Shown: positions 16,965 to 25,975 of the stretch, one piece after another | Numbering within the stretch: the stretch's first letter is position 1 | Layout of the letters: each line of letters starts with the position of its first letter | Assembly: GCF_003063435.1 (NCBI RefSeq) | Contig: NZ_NESL01000001.1 | Span: 806,001-870,000 of the forward strand | Length of the DNA: 64,000 bases | Direction of reading: 5' to 3' | Origin: Limnohabitans sp. 2KL-1 | Lineage (GTDB): Bacteria; Pseudomonadota; Gammaproteobacteria; Burkholderiales; Burkholderiaceae_C | Made by a program: the position numbers and the translations under genes | The notes under the pieces: model-generated | Databases searched by the model: none | Seen by the model: only the letters and a program-made list of their open reading frames with translations | What the model was told of the DNA's origin: nothing

Positions 16965-17842
16965 ATCAGCCGCACAATTTGGCACAGCGTCTGCAACAAG
17001 ACCAGGCCTTGCTTGCCCCCGGCGTGTACGACGCGCTTACCGCGCTGGTGGCCCAGCAGGCGGGCTTTGAGGCGGTCTATTTGTCGGGTGCATCGATCGC
17101 CTACACCCGGCTGGGCCGCTCCGACATCGGCCTGACCACCGCCACCGAAGTGGCGCAGACCTTGGCCCACATCACCGACCGGATGAACATCCCGGTCATC
17201 GTGGACGCCGACACCGGCTTTGGCAACGCGCTCAACACCCAACGCACGGTGCGCGATTTCGAGCGGGCCGGGGCTGCCATGATCCAGATCGAAGACCAGA
17301 CTTTCCCCAAACGCTGCGGCCATCTGGACGGCAAGGGCGTGGTGCCGGTGGCCGAGATGCAGGGCAAGCTGCGCGCAGCCCTGGACGCACGGCACAACCC
17401 CAACACCCTGATCCTGGCGCGCACCGATGCGGTGGCGGTCGAGGGCCTGGACGCCGCGCTGGAGCGAGCCGAGCGCTACCTGGAGTGTGGTGTCGATGCG
17501 CTGTTCATTGAGGCCTTGCGCTCCCCCGAGCAAATGGACCGGGCCTGTGCCCAGTTCGCCAAGCGCGTGCCCCTGCTGGCCAACATGGTGGAAGGCGGCA
17601 AGACGCCGGTGCAAAGCGCGGCCGAGCTGGGCCAGCGCGGCTTCAAGATCGTGATCTTTCCGGGCGGCACGGCGCGGGCGGTGCTGCACACCTTGCAAGG
17701 CTATTACGCCAGCTTGCACACGCACCAGACCACGCGGCCCTGGCAAGAAAAAATGCTCGATTTTGATGGCCTGAACGCGGTCATTGAAACGCCGCAGCTG
17801 CTGGCACTGGGCCAACGCTATGAAGCTGGGGGCCAGTCATGA
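16961..17842 (+). CDS. isocitrate lyase / PEP mutase-family C-C lyase
   Basis: A 293-residue TIM-barrel lyase. It has the metal site DADTGFGN (82-89), E111-D112 (MIQIEDQ) and the flexible catalytic loop KRCGH (117-121) whose Cys is the general acid in isocitrate and methylisocitrate lyases and in 2,3-dimethylmalate lyase. Presence of KRCGH argues for a true lyase, not a phosphonomutase or oxaloacetate decarboxylase. It would split a 2-hydroxy dicarboxylate into an oxoacid plus a second acid. It overlaps the FAD enzyme and the acetyltransferase gene, which places it as the terminal step of the route. Confidence 0.88.
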   Translation: MNQPHNLAQRLQQDQALLAPGVYDALTALVAQQAGFEAVYLSGASIAYTRLGRSDIGLTTATEVAQTLAHITDRMNIPVIVDADTGFGNALNTQRTVRDFERAGAAMIQIEDQTFPKRCGHLDGKGVVPVAEMQGKLRAALDARHNPNTLILARTDAVAVEGLDAALERAERYLECGVDALFIEALRSPEQMDRACAQFAKRVPLLANMVEGGKTPVQSAAELGQRGFKIVIFPGGTARAVLHTLQGYYASLHTHQTTRPWQEKMLDFDGLNAVIETPQLLALGQRYEAGGQS

Positions 17843-18324
17843 CCTCCGCCATTGTTTTGCGCCCCTTGCAAGTCGGGGACATCGGCTGGGTGGCACACCG
17901 CCAGGGCATTTTGTATGCGCAGGAATACGGTTGGGATGGCACGTTCGAGGCCCTGGTGGCCGAGATCGCGGCGCAGTTTGTGAAGAACTTTGACCCCGCA
18001 TGGGAGAACGCCTGGATCGCGGAACGCGACGGCCAGGTGGTGGGCTCGGTGTTTCTGGTCAAGGTGTCCGATGAAGAAGCCAAACTGCGCTTGCTGTATG
18101 TGGAGCCCGATGCCCGCGGCGCAGGCCTGGGACGGCGCTTGACCGAAGCGTGCATCGCGTTTGCCAAAGCCAAGGGTTACGTCAAGCTCACTTTGTGGAC
18201 CAATGACATCCTCCATGCAGCCCGCCGCATTTACCAGCAAGCAGGGTTCGTGCAGGTGTCTGAAGAGCGGCACCATTCTTTTGGCCACGATTTGGTCGGA
18301 CAGTATTGGGCGCTGGATTTGTAA
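17839..18324 (+). CDS. GNAT-family N-acetyltransferase
   Basis: A 161-residue GNAT protein. Acetyl-CoA-binding motif A is seen as LLYVEPDARGAGLGRRLTEACIAFAKAKGY (about residues 74-103; the RGAGLG loop binds pyrophosphate), followed by motif B with NDILHAARRIYQQAGF. The acceptor is unknown. It overlaps the lyase gene by 4 bp, so it belongs to the same transcript and may detoxify an amine intermediate, although GNAT genes are often passengers. It ends the unbroken coupled run that began with the Bug protein. Confidence 0.85.
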   Translation: MTSAIVLRPLQVGDIGWVAHRQGILYAQEYGWDGTFEALVAEIAAQFVKNFDPAWENAWIAERDGQVVGSVFLVKVSDEEAKLRLLYVEPDARGAGLGRRLTEACIAFAKAKGYVKLTLWTNDILHAARRIYQQAGFVQVSEERHHSFGHDLVGQYWALDL

Positions 18325-18379
18325 AGCCGCTGTCGACCATGGAACTCAAATTTTTGAAATCAAAACCGGAGACTGATAC

Positions 18380-19450
18380 ATGAGCCACACACACAACTTG
18401 CCCCAGCGGCCCTATCGGCGCATTGCCACCGAAGAGGCATTTTCTCCACCGGAAATGCTGGAAATTTACAAGCGCATCCTGGCCAAAGAGGATGTTGACG
18501 TGGGTTTCAAACACCTGATGGGCTTTTACATGAGCAGCCCCAGCGAGCGTGCGCAGCACATCATGCGTTGCCTGGTGGACCTTGATGAATTGCGTTTGCA
18601 GCACATGGATGCGGCTGGGGTGGATGTGCAAGTCATTGGCTTGACTTCGCCGGGCGTGCAGATCATGGACAAAGACACGGCGGTGGCTTTTGCGCCAGTG
18701 GCCAACGACATCTTGGCGGACGCCATGCGCCGCCACCCCGATCGACTGGTGGGTATGATCGCTGTCGCTCCACAAGATCCTGCAGCCGCAGCCAGGGAAA
18801 TCCAGCGCGGTGTGAACCAACTGGGCATGCATTCGGTGGTCATCAACTCGCACACGCAAGGCGAGTACCTGTCCGATACCAAGTTCTGGCCGATTTTTGA
18901 AGCCGCCGAGGCGATGGATACACCCATCTATTTGCATCCGAATGCGATGCCGGCCAGCATGATCCAGCACTTCATTGAGGCGGGTCTTGATGGTGCCATT
19001 TATGGTTTTGGTGTCGAGACCGGTTTGCATGCTTTGCGGTTGATCACCTCAGGGGTGTTTGACCGGTTTCCAAAGTTGCAGGTCATTCTCGGGCACATGG
19101 GCGAGGCCTTGCCGTTCTGGGCTTATCGCCTCGATTACATGCACGCTGCAACCGTGCGCTCACAGCGCTACCCCAGCGTGCAGCCCTTGAAGCGCAAACC
19201 CAGCGATTACCTGCGTGAGAATTTCCACATCACCAACAGCGGTGTGGCATGGGGCGCTGCGCTCAAGTTCACCCAGGATTTCATGGGGCCAGACCGTGTG
19301 CTGTACGCGATGGACTACCCCTACCAATATGTGCCTGAAGAAGTGGCCATGCTGGAAAATTTGGACATGGCACCGCAGGTGCGTCAAGCATTTTTCCAGG
19401 ACAACGCGCAGCGTTTGTTCAAAATTCCTGCCGCCGCCCAGGCCGTTTGA
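18380..19450 (+). CDS. amidohydrolase-family (ACMSD/LigW-like) decarboxylase
   Basis: A 356-residue amidohydrolase_2 protein. The N-terminal IATEEAF motif places metal ligand Glu at 18/19. H186 (YLHPN), H239 (LGHMGE) and D312 (MDYPYQY) match the spacing of the metal and catalytic residues of LigW (5-carboxyvanillate decarboxylase; Glu19, His188, Asp314 as I recall them). Gamma-resorcylate decarboxylases carry a His two residues after Glu, which is absent here. The enzyme should decarboxylate a hydroxylated aromatic acid nonoxidatively. GGAGAC precedes the ATG. The downstream Bug protein and flavin monooxygenase fit an aromatic-acid unit. Confidence 0.82.
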   Translation: MSHTHNLPQRPYRRIATEEAFSPPEMLEIYKRILAKEDVDVGFKHLMGFYMSSPSERAQHIMRCLVDLDELRLQHMDAAGVDVQVIGLTSPGVQIMDKDTAVAFAPVANDILADAMRRHPDRLVGMIAVAPQDPAAAAREIQRGVNQLGMHSVVINSHTQGEYLSDTKFWPIFEAAEAMDTPIYLHPNAMPASMIQHFIEAGLDGAIYGFGVETGLHALRLITSGVFDRFPKLQVILGHMGEALPFWAYRLDYMHAATVRSQRYPSVQPLKRKPSDYLRENFHITNSGVAWGAALKFTQDFMGPDRVLYAMDYPYQYVPEEVAMLENLDMAPQVRQAFFQDNAQRLFKIPAAAQAV

Positions 19451-19479
19451 TTGCTCAACCCCACCCAGGAGATCCAGAC

Positions 19480-20460
19480 ATGGCTTTCATTTTCCGTCGA
19501 CAAGCACTTGTGCTCACCAGCGCGTTGATCGCTTGTGTGAGTTTGGGCGTTTCTGCGCAAACCAGTTATCCCACCCAGGCGATCAAAATCATTGTGCCCT
19601 TCACGCCGGGCACGGGCATGGACACGATTGCGCGCGTGGTGGCCCCACGTTTGAGCGAGCGTTTGGGGCAATCCGTGGTGGTGCAAAACCAGCCCGGTGC
19701 CAGTGGCAACATCGGTGCCGAGGCGGTGGCCAAATCCACCGCAGACGGACACACGGTGTTGATGGGGGCCAACACCATGTTGATGGCTTCGCAGATGTAC
19801 AAAAACGCGGCCTTTGACCCGGTCAAGGATTTCGCACCGGTGTCGATGGCCGCGTATGGCTCCTTGATGCTGGTGGCGAACCCTAAAACCGGCATCAAGT
19901 CCTTGCCTGATCTGGTCAAGCAGGCGCAGGCCCGGCCCGGGGGTATCAGTTTTGGTTCACCCGGTGTGGGCACGCCTCACCACATGGCCATGGAGTTGTT
20001 CAAGCTGGAGTCGAACACCTTCATGCTGCATGTGCCTTACCGGGGGTCGGCAGGCTACACACAGGACTTGTTGGGGGGCGAACTCAACGTCGGGTTTTTG
20101 CCGGTCCATGTGGCTCAGGGTTTTGTGAAAAACGGTCGGCTCAATGCGCTGGCGGTGGGCAGTCCCAAGCGGCATCCGGTGGCCCCTGAGGTGCCCACCT
20201 TTGAAGAGGTCGGTGTCAAAGGCGTGGACGTGGACCTTTGGTATGGTTTTTTTGTGCCCAGCAAAACGCCCGCAGCAGTGGTCACCAAACTGAACACGGA
20301 AATGGCCGCGATCTTGCGTCAAACCGATGTCAAAGACATTTTGGGCAAGGCCGGCATGGACGCTTCGGCTTCCACACCGGCCGAGCTGACAAGCATTGTG
20401 GCGAAAGACTACCCCCGCTGGGGCAAGGTGATTCGCAGCAAACAAATTTCTGCCGATTGA
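19480..20460 (+). CDS. Bug/TctC-family extracytoplasmic solute-binding protein
   Basis: A 326-residue secreted binding protein. ATG 19480 is chosen over an upstream TTG because AGGAG lies 8 nt before it and a signal peptide ending in GVSAQ starts there. Family landmarks are IKIIVPFTPGTGMDTIARVV, GQSVVVQNQPGASGNIGAEAVAKS and AAFDPVKDFAPVSM. It follows the LigW-like decarboxylase by 29 bp and precedes the flavin monooxygenase by 22 bp, so it probably recognises the aromatic substrate of this unit. No membrane subunits are nearby. Confidence 0.9.
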   Translation: MAFIFRRQALVLTSALIACVSLGVSAQTSYPTQAIKIIVPFTPGTGMDTIARVVAPRLSERLGQSVVVQNQPGASGNIGAEAVAKSTADGHTVLMGANTMLMASQMYKNAAFDPVKDFAPVSMAAYGSLMLVANPKTGIKSLPDLVKQAQARPGGISFGSPGVGTPHHMAMELFKLESNTFMLHVPYRGSAGYTQDLLGGELNVGFLPVHVAQGFVKNGRLNALAVGSPKRHPVAPEVPTFEEVGVKGVDVDLWYGFFVPSKTPAAVVTKLNTEMAAILRQTDVKDILGKAGMDASASTPAELTSIVAKDYPRWGKVIRSKQISAD

Positions 20461-20482
20461 CGGCCAACGAGAGGGGTGCAGC

Positions 20483-21739
20483 ATGAGCATACAAACAAAC
20501 ATTGCGATCGTCGGTGGTGGCATCGGCGGTCTGGCACTGGCCTTGCACTTGCATGAAAGAGGTGTGGCCTGTGATGTCTTTGAGGCGGTTGCTGAAGTCC
20601 GCGAGCTGGGCGTGGGCATCACGCTGCTGCCCCACGCCATGCGTGAATTGGCCGCGCTCGGATTGCAGTCGGCCATTGAAGCGGCAGGCATTGAAAATCT
20701 CGAAAGTGCTTTCTACAACCGTCACGGCCAGTTCATTTACCGTGAACTGCGTGGCCGCCATGCCGGTTATCCGGTGCCTGAGATCGGCATCCACCGTGGC
20801 AAATTGCACAAAATCCTGTTTGATGCGGCCGTGCAGCGTTTGGGGGCCCAGCATGTTCACACCGGCCATCGCTTTGTGGGCATCACGCACAGCGACGACC
20901 ATGTGGCAATTCACTTCCAAGACCCTCAAGGACAGGCTTTGCCGCCGGTCCAAAGTCAGGTGTTGATTGCGGCCGATGGCGTCAATTCGGCGGTTCGCCG
21001 GATTTTCTACCCGGAAGAGAAAATGGTGTTCACCGGCATCAACACCTGGCGTGGTGTGACACGTTTTGCCCCGATCCTGTCTGGCAAGACCTACATGCGC
21101 ATTGGATCGATTGAAACCGGCAAGATGGTCATTTACCCGATCGTCGATCAAGTGGATGAGCAAGGCAGGCAGTTGATCAACTGGATGGCCGAAATCCGCA
21201 TGGAGGGGCTGACGCAAAACGATTGGAACCGCCAAGGTCGGGTGGATGACGTGTTGCCCTTGTTCAAGGATTGGGCCTTCGACTGGCTGGATGTGCCGGC
21301 CTTGATTGCCAACGCGGAATCAATTCTGGAATACCCCATGGTTGACAAGGACCCCATTCCCCAATGGACCTTTGGTCGCGTGACCTTGCTGGGCGATGCG
21401 GCCCACCCCATGTACCCGCGAGGCTCCAATGGTTCAGCGCAAGCCCTGGTGGATGCGCGCACACTGGCCGATGAGTTGGCTGCAACGCCCGCAGGCGGTG
21501 ATCTGGTGCCTGCGCTTTACCGCTACGAGACCGTGCGCAGACCGCTCACGTCCAAGGTGGTCTTGACCAACCGCAGCACCCCGCCGGATTTCATCAACAT
21601 CAAGGTGGATGAACTGACGCACGGTCAACCGTTCAGGCACATCGACGATGTGATCAGCCAAGACGAGCTGCGAAAAATCTCGGACGATTACAAAAAGATC
21701 GCCGGCTTTTCGCTTGAAGCCTTGTCGAGCCCGGTCTGA
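20483..21739 (+). CDS. FAD-dependent aromatic hydroxylase (PhzS / salicylate hydroxylase-like)
   Basis: A 418-residue class A flavoprotein monooxygenase. It has GxGxxG at residues 10-15 (IAIVGGGIGGLALALHL), the DG motif LIAADGVNSAVRR (about 160-172) and the FAD-ribityl motif VTLLGDAAHPMYPRGSNGSA (about 300-319). The PRGSNGSAQALVDAR version is typical of the PhzS-like branch. It would use NAD(P)H and O2 to hydroxylate an aromatic ring, plausibly the phenol formed by the upstream decarboxylase or the acid itself. Ring-cleavage genes are not next to it, so the product must feed a pathway encoded elsewhere. Confidence 0.85.
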   Translation: MSIQTNIAIVGGGIGGLALALHLHERGVACDVFEAVAEVRELGVGITLLPHAMRELAALGLQSAIEAAGIENLESAFYNRHGQFIYRELRGRHAGYPVPEIGIHRGKLHKILFDAAVQRLGAQHVHTGHRFVGITHSDDHVAIHFQDPQGQALPPVQSQVLIAADGVNSAVRRIFYPEEKMVFTGINTWRGVTRFAPILSGKTYMRIGSIETGKMVIYPIVDQVDEQGRQLINWMAEIRMEGLTQNDWNRQGRVDDVLPLFKDWAFDWLDVPALIANAESILEYPMVDKDPIPQWTFGRVTLLGDAAHPMYPRGSNGSAQALVDARTLADELAATPAGGDLVPALYRYETVRRPLTSKVVLTNRSTPPDFINIKVDELTHGQPFRHIDDVISQDELRKISDDYKKIAGFSLEALSSPV

Positions 21740-21797
21740 AATTCACAGACGCCGTCGCTCGGGGCAGGCAGGCTTTGCCAGCGCGTGGCGTGGGTGC

Positions 21798-22880
21798 TCA
21801 GATGATGCGGCCCTGACGCCACCAAGCCAGTGCGCACCCTGCGGTCAGCAGCAGCATCCCCAGCAAAGCGCACAGGGCGGTCACTTCGGTTTGCCGGTGC
21901 TTCTTCAGGACGATTTGGTGACTGAGTGAGGTGTAGATTTTTTTCAGATCTTGGGCCTTGTGGACGCCAAAGTATTCACCGCGCGTGATGTCGGCTATTT
22001 TCTGAAGGCTGTCTTCGTCGAGTTTGACGCGCATTTGCATGCCTTGTGCTTTGAGGACCGTGCCTTGCACGGTGCCCACGCCCACGGTGTAAACGCGCAC
22101 ACCCAGATCGGCGGCGACTTGGGCCATTTTGAGGGGGTCAGGCCCGATATTGCCCTGGCCATCGCTGAATAACACGATGGCGGCCGCCGTGTTGGAGCCT
22201 GCTGGCACCTTGGGCAAAGTCACTGTTTTGGTCTGAGCGCTGGCCGTTGTGCCCGCGCTGCCGCTGGATGAGCCGGGCAGAGGGGCACCCGTGCCGGGGC
22301 GGTCCTGGCCTTCAATCAGTCCGCGCACATCCAGGCCCGAGCCTGGCAGCATGGCATCAAGGGCGATGACCAGACCGCTGCCCAGTGCCGAACCCGGTTG
22401 CAGACTCAAGTTGTCGATGGCTTGCAGCACCAGGTCACGCTGGTCGGTGGGGGCTTGCACCAGAGCAGCAGCCCCCGCCACGCTGACCACGCCCAATTTG
22501 ACCTGGCCCGGCTGGCCGAGCACAAAGCTTTTGGCGGCCGCCTGGGCAGCTTCGATGCGGCTGGGTGGCACGTCGCTGGCCCGCATGCTGCCCGAGCTGT
22601 CGATGGCCAGCATCACGGTGTCGATGCGGCTGGGCAACAGCAAGATGGCTTGTGGCCTGGCGATGGCCACCAACAAACCTGCCAGGCCCAGCAGCACCAG
22701 CAGCGCAGGGGCATGGCGTGTGAAGCGAGGCGCGACACCGCTGGCCATGCTCTTGGAGGGCCATGCCCGTTGCACGCTGCGGCCTTGCCATGCGAGGTAC
22801 AGGCCCAACCAGAGGGGCCATGCGGCCAGCAGCCACAGCAAGCGTGGCCAGACGAACTGGATCGAGTGCCATTCAGGCAT
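21798..22880 (-). CDS. VWA-domain membrane protein, BatA/BatB-like
   Basis: A 360-residue protein with two N-terminal membrane helices (about 10-30 and 57-75), a von Willebrand A domain with a complete MIDAS start DSSGSM (residues about 93-98) and one C-terminal helix (about 330-352). Between VWA strands lies a Ser/Thr/Gly-rich insertion (about 205-235) not found in its divergent paralogue. It overlaps the DUF58 gene by 8 bp and ends the operon. Bat-type VWA proteins work with MoxR ATPases in envelope stress or aerotolerance. Confidence 0.88.
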   Translation of the reverse strand: MPEWHSIQFVWPRLLWLLAAWPLWLGLYLAWQGRSVQRAWPSKSMASGVAPRFTRHAPALLVLLGLAGLLVAIARPQAILLLPSRIDTVMLAIDSSGSMRASDVPPSRIEAAQAAAKSFVLGQPGQVKLGVVSVAGAAALVQAPTDQRDLVLQAIDNLSLQPGSALGSGLVIALDAMLPGSGLDVRGLIEGQDRPGTGAPLPGSSSGSAGTTASAQTKTVTLPKVPAGSNTAAAIVLFSDGQGNIGPDPLKMAQVAADLGVRVYTVGVGTVQGTVLKAQGMQMRVKLDEDSLQKIADITRGEYFGVHKAQDLKKIYTSLSHQIVLKKHRQTEVTALCALLGMLLLTAGCALAWWRQGRII

Positions 22881-23952
22881 GAGGACTCCTGGTTTGAGTG
22901 GGCCGAGCGGTGCTCATCGGGGTCGCTCGCCCACCGGTGCTCAACTGGCTGGCGCGTTTGCGCAGTTGTGCAAAACGCAGCAGGGCTTGGTCCAGCGCTT
23001 CGTCGGTGTTCAGCTCCAGGCAATCCACACCGGCTTGTGCCAAGCCGTCCAGCAAGGCTGCTTCACGGTCTTGGGCCTGCTGTGCAAAACGCTGGCGAAA
23101 CGCCGCATCGTTGCCGTCCACGAGCAGTTGCTCGCCAGATTCGGCGTCTTGCACCAGCAGCATGCCGGTGTTGTCGGGCCAGGCCATCTCCAGCGGGTCG
23201 CGCAGGCGCACCGCCACCACTTCATGGCGTCTGGCCAGCTGGGCTAAGGGTTTTTCCCAGCCGGGCGGGCTGATGAAGTCGGACACCACAAACACCGCCG
23301 AGCGACGCCGCAGCACCGACTGGGCTTGCGCCAGCCATGGCCCCAGTGCGCTGGTCTGCACGGCGTTGCTTGGGCTGGACGTTGGGGTTTGGCCCGCCTG
23401 CAGCATCTGGTGCACGATGTGCAGCAGGTGCCGCCTGCCGGAGCGGGCGGGCACCACGCTGTGGGCGCGGTCTTGTCCGGTGAACAGCATCAGGCCCACG
23501 CGGTTGCCGTGTTGCGACAGCAGTTTGGACAGCACGGCCACGGCGCTGCAGGCCAGTTGGCGTTTGCTGGTGTGGCCCGAGCCGAAAGCCACCGAGGCGG
23601 ACAGGTCCACCACAAACCAGGCGGCGATTTCACGGTCTTCCTGGTGCTCGCGCACATACGGGGTCTGCATGCGGGCGGTCACATTCCAGTCGATGTGGCG
23701 CACGTCGTCATGGGCCTGGTATTCGCGCAGATCGGCCAGCACCAGGCCGCTGCCGCGAAACAGGCTGCGGTAGTCGCCTTGCAGCTGGCCATCGAGCCGT
23801 TTGAGCACGGTCCATTCCAGCCGCTGCAGCCATTGCGCTGCATTCGGCAGGGGCGTAGGGGTGTCGGCCGCTTCAGACGCAGGAGCCTTCGGTTGGCCCT
23901 CGCCGGCTTCGGCCGTGGCCTCAGTTCGCTTCTTGCGCAGGAAGCTGAACAT
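22873..23952 (-). CDS. DUF58 domain-containing protein
   Basis: A 359-residue cytoplasmic DUF58 protein. The conserved core RGSGLVLADLREYQAHDDVRHIDWNVTARM (starting near residue 62) is followed by EDREIAAWFVVDLSASVAFG, a degenerate VWA-like strand (DLSASV). The N-terminal 35 residues are low-complexity and charged. It overlaps the moxR gene by 32 bp and the VWA gene by 8 bp, so it is tightly coupled. DUF58 proteins are the usual partners of MoxR ATPases; their molecular role is unresolved. Confidence 0.9.
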   Translation of the reverse strand: MFSFLRKKRTEATAEAGEGQPKAPASEAADTPTPLPNAAQWLQRLEWTVLKRLDGQLQGDYRSLFRGSGLVLADLREYQAHDDVRHIDWNVTARMQTPYVREHQEDREIAAWFVVDLSASVAFGSGHTSKRQLACSAVAVLSKLLSQHGNRVGLMLFTGQDRAHSVVPARSGRRHLLHIVHQMLQAGQTPTSSPSNAVQTSALGPWLAQAQSVLRRRSAVFVVSDFISPPGWEKPLAQLARRHEVVAVRLRDPLEMAWPDNTGMLLVQDAESGEQLLVDGNDAAFRQRFAQQAQDREAALLDGLAQAGVDCLELNTDEALDQALLRFAQLRKRASQLSTGGRATPMSTARPTQTRSPHA

Positions 23953-24976
23953 GGCGGTCCAGGGGCTTGTTGGGCGCGGGCACGGCCTGCAGAATTTTCA
24001 GGATCAGCGCATCGGCCGTCATGCCGTCAGACAGGGCCTCGTACGACAGCACCAGGCGGTGGCGCAGCACATCGGGCACGAGGTCGATCAGGTCTTGCGG
24101 CAAGGCATAAGGCCGCCCGCGCAGGAAGGCCAAAGCGCGTGCACCTTCGATCAGGCTGATGGTGGCACGCGGGCTGGCACCAAAGGTCAAATAAGGGGCC
24201 AGTTCGGGCAAGCCACAGCGCACCGGATCGCGCGTAGCGGCCACGAGCTTGACCGCGTACTGCACCAGGGCCGGGTCGACATAGCTTTGGCGGCATTGCG
24301 CTTGCAGCGCCATGAGCTGTGCGGTGTCGGCCACGGCCGCTGCGGTGGCGGGCATGCCGGTCACGCGCTGCACGATCACGAACTCTTCTTCTTCGGTGGG
24401 GTAGCCCACCAGCACCTTCATCATGAAACGGTCCAGCTGCGCCTCGGGCAGGGGGTAGGTGCCCTCGGTCTCGATCGGGTTCTGGGTGGCCATCACCAAA
24501 AAGGGTCGAGGCACGGGGTGGGTTTCGCCCGCGATGGTCACTTGCCTTTCCTGCATCACTTCGAGCAAGGCGCTTTGCACTTTGGCAGGAGCCCGGTTGA
24601 TTTCGTCGGCCAGCAGCAAGTTGGCAAACACCGGTCCCAGCACGGTGCTGAACTCGCTGCTTTTTTGGTTGTAGATGCGGGTGCCCACCAGGTCGGCGGG
24701 CAGCAGGTCGGGCGTGAACTGGATGCGCTTGAAGCTGCCGCGCACCGCTTGGGCCAGGGTGTTGACGGTGAGGGTTTTGGCCAGGCCCGGTACGCCCTCG
24801 ATCAGCAAATGGCCTTGCGCCAAGATGGCCACCAAGATGCGTTCGAGGAAAGCGTCTTGCCCGACCACCACGCGTTTGACTTCGTACAGCACGCGTTCCA
24901 TCAAGGCCGCGTTGGTGGTGGCGCTTGGGGGCACTTGGCCCTGGTTCCATGCCAATTCAGAGGGGTTCATGCACAA
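23921..24976 (-). CDS. MoxR-family AAA+ ATPase
   Basis: A 351-residue AAA+ chaperone-like ATPase. Its Walker A-like loop reads EGVPGLAKT (about 67-75), Walker B is LLLADEINRAPAKVQSALLE (about 128-147), and sensor 1 lies in VMATQNPIETEGTYPLPEAQ. The second half is the helical lid with a GASPRA sensor-2-like arginine. MoxR proteins are thought to remodel or insert metal into VWA partners. The gene lies 29 bp downstream of the protease gene and upstream of DUF58 in a single minus-strand operon. Confidence 0.93.
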   Translation of the reverse strand: MCMNPSELAWNQGQVPPSATTNAALMERVLYEVKRVVVGQDAFLERILVAILAQGHLLIEGVPGLAKTLTVNTLAQAVRGSFKRIQFTPDLLPADLVGTRIYNQKSSEFSTVLGPVFANLLLADEINRAPAKVQSALLEVMQERQVTIAGETHPVPRPFLVMATQNPIETEGTYPLPEAQLDRFMMKVLVGYPTEEEEFVIVQRVTGMPATAAAVADTAQLMALQAQCRQSYVDPALVQYAVKLVAATRDPVRCGLPELAPYLTFGASPRATISLIEGARALAFLRGRPYALPQDLIDLVPDVLRHRLVLSYEALSDGMTADALILKILQAVPAPNKPLDRHVQLPAQEAN

Positions 24977-25005
24977 AGCCTTTCAGGATCGGGTGGGTCA
25001 GGAAA

Positions 25006-25920
25006 TCAGAACGGCGGCATGCCCATGCCGCCGCCCGCACTTTCGATGGTGGCGGCAAACACGATGCCAATGAAGGTGCGGGCCGAGGTGGGGTTGAGGA
25101 TGGCGGTGACGATGCCCACCACCTCGCCCGCCATGTTGATGAGCGGCCCGCCCGAGTTGCCGGGGTTGGCGGCGGCATCGGCCTGGATCAGGCCGCGCAT
25201 CATGGTTTTGTCCTCGGAGCCGAACTGCCGGTTCAGGCCCGAGACCACGCCAGCCGAGACCGAAGGCCCGATGCCAAAGGGGAAGCCCACGGCGACCACT
25301 TCGTCGCCCGGTTGCAGGTTCTGGCTGCTGCCCAGCGTGGCGGGCTGCAGGTCGTCGGGCAGGCGTTTGGCTTTGATCACGGCCAGATCGTTTTCGGGTT
25401 GCACGCCAATGATTTGTGCCTCGGATTCCAACCCATCGGCAAAGGTGACCTGGATGCGTTTGGCACCCTGCACCACGTGCAAGTTGGTCAGGATGACGCC
25501 TTCGTCCGAGATCACCACACCCGAGCCCACGCCGCTGTCTTGCAACTCGCCTTGCGGATTTTTCTTGTCCTCGTCCTGGGTGCGCACTCGCACCACCGAG
25601 GGGGCGATGAGTTGCGCTGCGCGGGCGGCCCGCGAGGGCAGGTCCTGCGTGTTCAGGGTGTGCAGCACTGCCGCGTTGATGTCGTCCTGTGTCAGCCGTT
25701 GTGGTGTGCCGATCTGTCGGGTCAGGGCCCAAGTCAGCGTTGCGGTGAGCAGGGCGCACAGCAGCAAAGCGGCCCAAAGTGGCAGACGCTGAAAGGGCTG
25801 GGTGGCGATGCGTGAAGCCGTGCGTGGGGGATGGGTGGCGGCCGCGCTTGCCGCTGCTGAAAACCGTCGGTCTGCCTCTTGTGCAGTGGGCTTTCGGCTG
25901 TAGAGTGCGGCGCGTTTCAT
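25006..25920 (-). CDS. membrane-anchored trypsin-like serine protease (HtrA-like, no PDZ)
   Basis: A 304-residue S1C protease with one N-terminal transmembrane anchor (about residues 47-66). The catalytic triad is readable: His in ILTNLHVV, Asp in ENDLAVIKA and Ser in NPGNSGGPLIN. The chain ends soon after the protease domain with a Gly/Met-rich tail, so the PDZ domains of DegP/DegQ are missing. It is the first gene of the minus-strand run and lies 55 bp from the divergent VWA gene. This suggests periplasmic proteolysis linked to the Bat-like system. Confidence 0.87.
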   Translation of the reverse strand: MKRAALYSRKPTAQEADRRFSAAASAAATHPPRTASRIATQPFQRLPLWAALLLCALLTATLTWALTRQIGTPQRLTQDDINAAVLHTLNTQDLPSRAARAAQLIAPSVVRVRTQDEDKKNPQGELQDSGVGSGVVISDEGVILTNLHVVQGAKRIQVTFADGLESEAQIIGVQPENDLAVIKAKRLPDDLQPATLGSSQNLQPGDEVVAVGFPFGIGPSVSAGVVSGLNRQFGSEDKTMMRGLIQADAAANPGNSGGPLINMAGEVVGIVTAILNPTSARTFIGIVFAATIESAGGGMGMPPF

Positions 25921-25975
25921 CGTTGTGGAGGCCTTCGGTGATACAGTGGCCGGACTTCATCGCACGCCACACAAC

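Noticed and set aside
23801..25792. 663-codon plus-strand frame opposite the moxR and protease genes
   Set aside because: It is antisense to AAA+ and serine-protease motifs that are unambiguous on the minus strand.
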